Below, piece by piece: positions 55,500 through 64,000 of a stretch of DNA of 64,000 nt. The stretch's first letter is position 1. Each line of letters starts with the position of its first letter. Below the pieces are notes generated by a model. It had not been told where the DNA came from, did not search any database, and saw only the letters and a program-made list of their open reading frames with translations. The translations under genes were made by a program, and so were the position numbers. The stretch is from Ehretia macrophylla (taxonomy: Eukaryota > Streptophyta > Magnoliopsida > Boraginales > Ehretiaceae): positions 12,729,762 through 12,793,761 of the forward strand of contig CM075783.1 of assembly GCA_037974665.1 (NCBI GenBank), in the 5' to 3' direction.

Positions 55500-58400
55500 T
55501 CTTTTTTTTTTCTTTTTTGTCGATGCGTTATATAACCATGTAACCGTAATGTACATCAGCCTATGTCACGTGGACAAGAATCTCTAAGTACAAGCATCGT
55601 GAGCTCTAGTGGCAGGGTACTAAACCAACTATGGGGAGGGTTCCACTCCTAATTGCTCGATCTATCACTCGGTTGACTGACCTAGAAATGTATCGGGAAG
55701 GAATAGCAAGAAGTAGTGGAGATGGAGAATAAGGAATTGCAGATAATGGAGGTATTCCTCCAATCGCAATTGGGGAAGTCCTTGAGAGCAGCGATAACTT
55801 CTTTTGCATTTGTTTCAATTATTAAAGGATTATGGATGCATGTCATTGAACAGCTTAGCTGGCAGGCCCTAACTTCAGCTTGTGAGGCTGAGGTGCAGTG
55901 AATGGATTGGGCACGACCATCAATGACTGTTCTTGTAGAATCTAGACAGAACGTGACAATGCTCGTTGATTGGCTTTTTGCAATAAAAGATGCATCATAG
56001 TTGAGAGACATGCCAGAGTTCAGACTGATTCTCGGTCGGTGAGTGAATTGGTTCTGAAGAGGAAAGAGTGGTTGAGGTTCTTGTTTGGATGTTCAATAAG
56101 TGATGGGAGACTTGATAGAGACTGGTCGATGTCTAGTGTGCTGCCCTCAAACTATGCCATATGGTCCAACATATGAAGGATATAAGATTAATTGTTTCTC
56201 TCCTTCAGTAGCCCGCTTGGACATAGAAGTCTGTAACCTTTATGAACCAGGTGTTAAAACATGTAATATGCCATTGGTCCATACGAAGGTACAGTGAGGA
56301 TACCAATTAGAATTTTTGTGTCCAGGGACAACAGAGGACAAGGTGTTCCACTATTTGCTCAGCTTGGTCGTAGATGCGACAGAGAGGAGATGTGGCACAG
56401 TGCTGGCATTGAAGGTTTTCCATTGTGGCAAGAGCTCCGCGGAACGCTCTCTATATAAAATGGTCGACTCGTGGTGGAGTTTGAGCAGTCCAAATGTTTT
56501 GCTAAAGTTGCTTGGGTGGTTGATAAGAGGTGGATCAAAATCTTTCTTTGCTTGGGCTTTATTTTGTAAATAAGCGATGGCATACCCAGATTTGGATGTG
56601 TATCTGCCGTTCGCTGAGTGGGGCCAAATTAGTATATCCGGGTCCTGGTTCTAGGATGGTTGAATGCTTTGTATGTTGTCTACAGTAGACGGGGGAATAA
56701 AGTTTGAGAGATATGCAAATTTCAATCCTGAGTTTTGGGGGTCAGTAGTTCGTTGACCCTCGAGTAAGGACAATTGATTGGGCCTTAGGGGAAGGGCTCG
56801 CTTGACATCCATAGATCTGACCAGATATAAATTGAGGTGTTATCTTCAATTTGCCATTGAGTGTGGGAACAGAGAAACTGTAATCCTTTATAAAAACTAC
56901 GCTAACACCAAGATGCTTGATTTGGTTGCTGTGCCCAAAAAAGGTCCTAATCTGGGAAATAGAGGCCTTATAGAAATTTATAGGCCAGTGATTCAGGGTG
57001 TTCGATGAGACGCCATACCTGAGCTGCGATTAATGCAAGATTCATTGCCTCGTAATCATTGAAACCAAGTCCACCAAGTATTTTAAGAACAATGAGTTTG
57101 GACCATTTCAACCAAGGTAAACCCGCAAAATTAATTGTTGCCCACCAAAATCGAGAGACTAGTGAAGTCAATTTCTTGCATGTTGTGGTAGGACTGCCTT
57201 AATATGGACTTCCTTCCTTGCTTTTGAAAGAAGCTTTGTTTTCCAACCCTGTACCTTGGCCTGTACCTTATCTATAATCCATGTGAGTGATTGTACCTTT
57301 GATCTGTCCCATGAGAGGGGGATGCCCAAATATGTACCAAGAGGTTGGGCCAAAGGGACTCTTGTGATATGGATGAGCAACTGTTGGATCTGAAGATGAG
57401 TTCCTTTGTTGAAAACTTGGAGAGATGGACTTTTTGTCTTGAAGCAAAGCAATATTGGTAGACAGCTTCCTTTAATGCTAAAGCCTCGAGTTCATTGGCA
57501 TGGATAAAAAAGAGGGCGACATCTACAAAAGAAGGTGGGTAATCGGGGGGCTTGTCCGGTTTAGTTCGACTCCTTCGATGAGTTATGCCGAGTGATAGTC
57601 ATGAATGAGGGCAGAGAGTCCTTCTGTCAGAATAGAGAAGAGAAAAAAAGAAAGAGGGTCACGTTGGCATAGACCACAGTTGGGAGTAAAGAAAGGAAAA
57701 ACCTCACCATTAAGGAGAATGTTGTATGAGACAGATGTTACACATTGCATGATAGTGGTGACCCATCTCTCATCAAATCCCATGCGTAATAGTAGGAGTC
57801 AAAGAAAGTTCCAATCAACCATACCGTAGGCTTTGGCTATGTCAGGCTTAAGGGCAACAACATGTGCTTAGGATCATCATCTATGATTAAGGTAGAAACC
57901 AATCTCTTGAGCCATGATTACATTATCTTGGATTGCCCGACCATGAATAAAAACGCTTTGTTGTTGTGAGATGAGATTATTCATACATGAGCCAAGCTAA
58001 GTAGCAATGAGCTTGGTTAGAGTCTTGTATCTAAAATTGATGCAGCTAATCGACTGAAAATAAGATATCTGCTAGGGTGTTTCAACCTTTGGGATCAATG
58101 TAATCGTTGTCTGGTTTATTTCCAGAGGAAAGGGTATGCTTTGGAAAAAGGCTGACACGAGCTAGTAGACATCTGCTTTAAGATCCTCCTAAGGCTATCC
58201 TTAGCAGAGGTAACAAAATAAAAAACATACTAAATTATGAAATTTTTAGAGACCTAAACATTATTTTTGATTTAAATATCCATGAGACCCACCATTTTTT
58301 ACAACTTTTAAGACAAAATGGGTCTCTAAATTACATTTGGGGTGCTAAATTTAGAGCCCCAAATGTAATTTAGAGACCTATTTTGCCTCAAAAGTTGTAA

Positions 58401-59387
58401 AAAGTGGTGGGTCCCATGTATATTTAAATCAAAAATAATATTTGGGTCTCTAAAAAATTTCTAATTAAGTATGTTTTTTATTTTGCTACCTCTACTAAGG
58501 ATAACCTAATATGTTTGATAGAGAAGTCCGATAATGCCATCTGGCCCAGGGGCTTTACTTTTCCCTAGATTCCACACTGCCTGTCGGATCTCCTTCATTG
58601 ATGGAAGAACAAGTAATGCTCGATTGATTTCAAATGATACCCTACAGGAAATGTGTTGTAGAGCTTAAGTGTAAGATTTTGGAGCTTCTGATTGATACAA
58701 GGATCGAAAATGTTGTGAGATTAAAGCTTTGATATCCTGAATATCTTCTAGCCAAAGCCCTTCGACTGTTTTGAGGCGAAGAATTTTGTTGCGGACCCTG
58801 CGCTAGATCGTTGTATTATGGAAGAAAGCAGTGTTGCGGTCCCCAATTAAGCCATTTAACTCGGGGCGGAACCGCCCAATATTTTTTTTCTTGGATCCAA
58901 AGAACATCTATTTCATTCGAGAGGAGATGGAGGAGCCGCTGGTTATGCTCAGAGGGACAATCGTTTTGCAGCTTTAGAAGTTGATCTTGAATAGCTTTGA
59001 TTCGCTTAGCTACATTTCAGAAGAAATTCTTACTCCATTTTTTCAGTCAGGCTTGGCATAGCGCAATTTTTTCCTTAAATTGGGACATAATATAGCCCTG
59101 TTGCGTTGTTGCCCAAGCAGAATTGACAATGATTCTGCACTCGGGTTCATCTACCTAGAAAGCCTCAAATTTGAAACGCCTCTTGGTTGGAGAAAAATCA
59201 TTGGTTGTGGATAGTAGAATCGGGGAGTGATTAAAACCTAGTGTTGGGTGTACCCCTATCCATACATCAGGGAAGATATCTCGCGATGGGAGCGTGCATA
59301 ATGCTCGATCCAAGCGTTCCTTTTGATTCAAGGTCCATCAAATTGTTGTGATCAAGAAAAGCATGAAAAAATGAGAGATGAGATTGA
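55500..59387 (-). mobile_element. LINE-B (L1-type), nearly full pol region, copy B
   Basis: Minus-strand LINE distinct from LINE-A. From 59387 down: endonuclease C-terminus (about 59370-58880, with an F..L.DLESKG-type region and HSPILL), RT (58190-57168 with HGRAIQDNVIMAQEI, WVTTIMQCVTSVSYNILLNG, LGTYLGIPLSWDRSK), zf-RVT (about 57160-56359), RNase H (56011-55682: LNYDASFIAKS, AEVRACQLSC, IIETNAKEVIAALKDF), and a poly(A) tail seen as T-runs at 55500-55518. Riddled with frameshifts and stops. Interrupted by a MITE at 58193-58506. The 5' end is lost at the duplication join. Confidence 0.88.
58193..58506. mobile_element. Tourist-like foldback MITE in LINE-B
   Basis: 314 bp, almost entirely one inverted repeat. 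The left end GGCTATCCTTAGCAGAGGTA and the right end (other strand) GGTTATCCTTAGTAGAGGTA continue as matching arms of about 150 bp to a centre near 58348. It is flanked by TAA at 58190-58192 and 58507-58509, the 3-bp target preference of PIF/Harbinger-Tourist MITEs. It splits the LINE-B RT region. Confidence 0.93.
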
Positions 59388-60313
59388 GTGCATTGAACAT
59401 GTAATTACCCTCATAGTTCTCTGTTCAATGTTCTTTTTGGTGTATATAACATGTATCTCAACATGAGTAAACATGTATTTCTAGCTAGTGTTTTAAACTT
59501 ATGTAGTACATTGGAACAATTTTTTGGTCTCTAATGATGATGATAATATATGTACAGGTTCTTTATATATTGGCAGCCTATGATGATGATATTTTCTATT
59601 TGGTAATATATGTATTGCATTGGAACAATTTACTGATGATGTTGGTTGATTAGTAGTTCTAGTGTATTGTCCTATCTTATTTTTGGTGTAGTAAGCATAT
59701 ATCTTGTGTCTGTCCAATGCTATTTTTGGTGCATTGAACATGTAATTACCCTCATAGTTCTCTGTTCAATGTTCTTTTTGGTGTATATAACATGTATCTC
59801 AACATGAGTAAACATGTATTTCTAGCTAGTGTTTTAAACTTATGTAGTACATTGGAACAATTTTTTGGTCTCTAATGATGATGATAATATATGTACAGGT
59901 TCTTTATATATTGGCAGCCTATGATGATGATATTTTCTATTTGGTAATATATGTATTGCATTGGAACAATTTACTGATGATGTTGGTTGATTAGTAGTTC
60001 TAGTGTATTGTCCTATCTTATTTTTGGTGTAGTAAGCATATATCTTGTGTCTGTCCAATGCTATTTTTGGTGCATTGAACATGTAATTACCCTCATAGTT
60101 CTCTGTTCAATGTTCTTTTTGGTGTATATAACATGTATCTCAACATGAGTAAACATGTATTTCTAGCTAGTGTTTTAAACTTATGTAGTACATTGGAACA
60201 ATTTTTTGGTCTCTAATGATGATGATAATATATGTACAGGTTCTTTATATATTGGCAGCCTATGATGATGATATTTTCTATTTGGTAATATATGTATTGC
60301 ATTGGAACAATTT
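59388..60313. repeat. 341-bp tandem repeat, about 2.7 units
   Basis: A partial unit (59388-59631) is followed by two full units starting ACTGATGATGTTGG at 59632 and 59973, period 341. The units look identical or nearly so by eye. In copy B the same sequence is present once (37482-37820). The array sits exactly at the duplication join, so it is probably a by-product of the same event or of later unequal exchange. Confidence 0.93.
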
Positions 60314-61191
60314 TTTTGGTCTCTGATGATGGTGTATTATATGTCATAGTTGATTTTACTGAAAAGATTGGTTGTGTGTTGTACAAGTGCAACCAATGTT
60401 TTTTTTTTTTTTTTTTTTGCTCGAGAAGTACAACCTTTATATTATACAGGAGGGTTGGTTGTGTATATGAAGACATGACTAAAAACTTTGAGCTGAGCTG
60501 CTTCTTTTTTGGAGCTTTTAGTTGTTGTAGCTTCTTTTTTGGTGACTATATGACGACATGGCTAAAAATTTGTAGCAGTACATTCACGCCTATTTCTCTT
60601 ATACATAAGTAGATTGTGAGACTATGTATAGCAAAAAGAAAAATCTGGAATTCAGCAAAAAGAAATTTAGAATTGCCCATTAAAAAGGTTAATTTTATAA
60701 TTGACTATGAAAAGGGCATTTAAGTAATTTTCTATTTAAAATTGTCATTTCTTTTCCTTTTCTTCTCCAATCTAAACAAAGAATTATAAAATCTTTTCCT
60801 TTCCTTTCCATTATTATTTTATTACAATCCAACCAAGGAAGTTTTTTTCCTTTCATTTCATTTATTTTTCTTCATCTACTTTCCATTCCTTTGTGTAATC
60901 CAAACAGTATGGAAAGGAGTAAGGGTGAGAATGAGAGTGGTAGTTTGAGTAAAAAAAATGTGTTTTCATTTTTAACATCCAAATAGATTTTCTATTTTTT
61001 GTTTTTAAAACTGTTTTTTAGAGAAGTTTTGTCAAATGAATTTTTTGTTATTTTGTTTTGAAAACACATTTTGGAAACAATTCTAGTCAAACAGATTTTT
61101 TATTTTTTTGTTCTTAAAAATAGTTTTTCAAAACTGTTCTTGAAAATTTTTCTACAAAATAAAAAAAATCAAAACACTTCCAAACAGACCC
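60314..61191. mobile_element. Right part of the nested Harbinger-like elements (copy C)
   Basis: Matches 37820-38691, including the inner end (AATC-AAAC motif near 60896-60906, now with one mismatch) and the outer CAGACCC end at 61191. The left ends are missing because the duplication starts inside the element. Confidence 0.7.
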
Positions 61192-61630
61192 TTTGTCTTT
61201 TTGTGTGTGTGTTTCTGATAAAGACGTTTAATGTATGAGAGAAAAGAAATAAAAACTTTGATTATCAGATTTCACTATAAAGAGGGTAGTTGGGTCATAA
61301 ATTGCAAAGAACAAGATTATTTTGCATTACTGTACAACTCTTTAGTGCACAATATAAACTCTTTTATGATTTTGCCCAAGATATTATAGATATCTGTCAG
61401 ACTCCACTAAGTAAAAACGGCAACAACGTTATTCAATGTTTGAGCTATGAAAGACATTTTGTCAAACTCTACTTTAAACGCTTCAGATTTGTTCCTTGTC
61501 AAAACGTGGACAAATACAAACCGTTTATGAAGAACGAGTATCATGGTCATTTTAAAACAAACGTACAATATTATTTACACATAGTACAATCCGTTTAAAG
61601 CATGACAAACGAAACATTTCACTTAAATTG

Positions 61631-61703
61631 GACAACTTTATCCATGCATATTCTTTTATGTAATAGTAGAGATACTAAAAGAATATGCATGGGCAAAGTT
61701 GTC
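61631..61703. repeat. Hairpin (copy C)
   Basis: Same 28-bp arms and 17-nt loop as 39132-39204, apparently unchanged although the flanks differ at several positions. Confidence 0.85.
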
Positions 61704-61841
61704 TATTTAGGTACATTTGTAGCTCATCTTATGCATTAAATCTATTGTACAATGTGCTAATAATTTTTTTCCTTTAATTTTATTACCATAATGCCCTTGG
61801 GACAAAATTGGCAACTCATGGATATTTGTGGCTCATGAATG

Positions 61842-64000
61842 CATTTTTTTTTTAATAAACAAGAATTTCATTAAAATGAAACCTGAGGATACAAAAATTT
61901 TATCCCACACCTGTAGGTACAATATCTTTAGCAATAATATCCACAAGAGTTGGGCCACCCCGTCAGCTGTACGATTAGTTGTCCTTTTAACAACTGAAAC
62001 CTAACTTGGTCGATTCCTGATGCGATCAACTTAATGTCATCGACAATAGATTTAATAGCCCAGGGACCATCAATAGTGGATGAATTGATTGCATTAAGGA
62101 CAAGTAAAGCATCACTTTCAAAGGTGATGTGATGAAGCCTGAGGCTCTTAGCGAACTCACAGGCGCGTAATAACGCCAAAGCCTCTGCTTCCATAGATGA
62201 GCTACAAATCAAACGAGATGCAAAACCATTGACCAAAGCGCCATCATGTCCACGGCAAACCACTGCAATCGCAACGTTAGATGGAGGGACAAAAGCAGCA
62301 TCCACATTGATCTTTAGCCAGGCATGGGGAGGAGGGGACCAAGCGGTACTAGGGAGAACAAAGTTAGAGTTTGACTGAACAAAAGTTGGGGAAGCTTGAG
62401 CTTGTGTAAAATCAGTAAGATGGCAATAGGCATTAGACAAAATAGCAACAGGATTAATATCATTCCCATCCATGATGAAAGAACATCTGGCTTTCCAAAT
62501 TTCCCAAGCCAAAAAGGCAATTTGGGTTTCTCCAACACCATCACGCATATTAGTAGCAGCAAACCGAGAGCCCATTTAGAGAAACCAATCTTCAAACTTG
62601 GGATAGAGGTGGTGATTTGTGCAAATTTGCATCGGACTACCCCACCAGATAATCCGTGTCCATTTACATATGCTCAATTGTTTCGGGTTCTTCAGAGTAG
62701 ATTTGGCACAAATGAGAGTTCGAGCACTGTCTTTTGAAGAGATTTATTCTTGTTAGAAGGGCATTGAAGACCACTTTCTACATAAAAAGTTTGGTTTTTG
62801 GGACTGCTTTAATAAACCAAATGATATTCCATAGTTTAGGTTAAGGATGATAGGACAAGCTTGCATTCCTTCTTGTTATTGGATCTCTAGATTTTGCTAG
62901 ATAATAACCTGTTTTGATCGTGAAGGATCCATTCGCAGTGTGAGGCCAAATGAGGCAGTCTTCACATCTAGCCTGCGAGACATGGATTGCACAAATTTTG
63001 AGCTCCGTGTCGTGGTCGAAGAGGTTACGCAACAAAGAAATATCCCATCTAGGTGAATTTGGCATGAGAAGTTCGACAACTTTATCAACTTGGGCGTTAG
63101 TTGGCTTTGAAATCAGGAGATCATTTTCGATCTAATGGTGCTGCCAAATATTGATAGTTTGTCTATCTCCCACCATCCATCGTCCCTCTCTCAAAAGGAA
63201 ATCTTTCCCCTGACAAATACTTTGCCAACTCCACGAGGATCTTCGATCTTTTTTAGCATTCCAAAACGACGAGGAATTGAAGCAGATTCCTTTCAGAACT
63301 TTGAAGATAAGGGAGTTGGGTCTTTTGTAGATTTTCCAAGCCTGATTTACCACAAGGGTGAGGTTGAAGTGCTGAAAATATTTGAAACCCATACCACCTT
63401 CTTTCTTTGATGATGACAACAGCTTCCAATCTTTCTAGTGGATTCATCTTTCCTTGCTTTTCCTCCACCAAAATTTAGCAATTTGGGTAGAGAGTTATTT
63501 GCACACAGTCTTCGGATAGATAAAGATTGACATTGAGTATGTTGGGATAACTTGAATGACTGCTTGGATAAGCGTTTCCTTCCCACTATCCGACAAGAGA
63601 CAACTTTTCCAATGCTTCATTCTGTTTGACATTTTCTCTTTGACCCAGTTAAGGGTTTGGGTACGAAAGTTACCCCAATCAATAGGTAGTCCAAGGTATT
63701 TGCCAAGGTTGTTCATTTGTTTGATCTTAAGGGTACTAGTGAATAAATCCCTAATTTCTTAAGGGGTTTGTTTACTAAAAGTGATGCCAGATTTTGCCAA
63801 GTTAATACTTTGGCCAGAGATGAAGCAATAAAGATACAAGATCTCATCGAAAACAATTGTTTTTTCTTCATTTGCCTCCATAAAGAAGAGTGCATTGTCT
63901 GCAAATAAAAGGTGATTAATGGGGGAGGGGAAACTCCTGGAGAGTTTAACCCCATGAATCAAATTTCTTTGCTTGAATTTAAGGATAAGGTCCGAAAGGG
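61842..64000 (-). mobile_element. LINE-A 3' part (copy C), runs off the window
   Basis: RNase H domain (62575-61928: LKINVDAAFVPPSNVAIAVV, SMEAEALALLRACEFAKSL, TFESDALLVLNAINSS), zf-RVT (about 63410-62700) and RT (63962-63495). In this copy the RT active-site box reads FADN instead of FADD, and further stops appear (for example in the SKQTP region near 63759). It ends with the same T-run at 61845-61854 as copy B. Confidence 0.9.

Larger units (their letters stand above)
37577..59387. repeat. Segmental duplication, copy B (about 21.8-kb unit)
   Basis: This is the most complete unit. Its right part (45612-56644) matches copy A, and its left part (37482-41560 and onward) matches copy C from about 59973 to the window end. 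Its right border, at 59387 inside LINE-B, joins straight onto sequence equivalent to about 37577, the expected join of a tandem duplication. Confidence 0.88.
59388..64000. repeat. Segmental duplication, copy C (matches 37577-41560 and on)
   Basis: After the tandem repeat, 60314-64000 runs collinear with 37820-41600: Harbinger-like ends, hairpin, LINE-A 3' part, with a few percent mismatch. It begins abruptly at 59388 within LINE-B and continues beyond the window. Confidence 0.93.

Noticed and set aside
59499..60082. Two identical 80-codon minus-strand frames
   Set aside because: They are the same frame in two units of the 341-bp tandem repeat, without homology; not genes.
59388..60313. CRISPR-like array
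   Set aside because: Units are 341 bp head-to-tail with no unique spacers, in plant repeat DNA.
1..64000. tRNA or rRNA genes
   Set aside because: No stretch with tRNA A/B boxes or rRNA sequence was recognised by eye; a dedicated scan could not be run.

Overview
The window looks like repeat-rich, AT-rich nuclear DNA of a flowering plant, probably a eudicot. It shows plant-type Ty1/copia elements with the TGGTATCAGAGC primer site, L1-type LINEs with an RNase H domain, hAT, PIF/Harbinger and Tourist-like elements, intron-containing fragments of plant genes, and long TAA/TAAA microsatellites. I see no convincingly intact host gene. Everything coding is transposon-derived or a broken fragment of a host gene. 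No prokaryotic or organellar features were seen.

Layout. (1) 1-8494 is one copy (A) of a large duplicated segment: the 3' part of a hAT element, a LINE ORF1 remnant, a CCT-domain exon, the C-terminal half of a phosphatidylserine synthase (PSS1) gene, a microsatellite, and the 3' end of a second LINE (LINE-B). (2) 8495-24278 holds unassigned DNA and three Ty1/copia elements. One (E1) sits inside another (E2), and a third (E3) lies beside them. An inversion of about 3.8 kb has turned the 5' halves of E1 and E2 and the 5' LTR of E3 around. LTR pairs, target-site duplications (TSDs) and a split zinc knuckle all agree on this. (3) 24279-35325 carries, on the minus strand, five exons of an ABCB26/TAP1-like half-transporter with a 3.2 kb solo LTR in one intron, next to an RPA70-like OB-fold fragment. 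(4) 35326-39341 holds nested PIF/Harbinger-like elements and a hairpin. (5) 39342-59387 is segment copy B, the most complete one: LINE-A on the minus strand interrupted by a whole hAT element, then the CCT and PSS1 fragments, a GC-rich-ended DNA element, a large palindrome, and LINE-B with a Tourist-like MITE inside. (6) 59388-64000 is copy C. It starts abruptly inside LINE-B with a 341-bp tandem repeat, then repeats the Harbinger end, the hairpin and LINE-A.

Order of events inferred from the sequence: LINE-A landed; hAT landed in LINE-A; hAT gained a 68-bp internal duplication and the PSS1 fragment a 1-nt deletion; the whole block was then duplicated, since copies A and B share these lesions. 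Later copy A lost 2.48 kb and copy B gained a 142-bp tandem repeat. In the copia cluster, E1 inserted into E2 before the inversion.

Nothing here works as a pathway. The interest lies in the nested and rearranged architecture, in host gene fragments carried in repeats, and in hairpins that could feed small-RNA silencing if transcribed.
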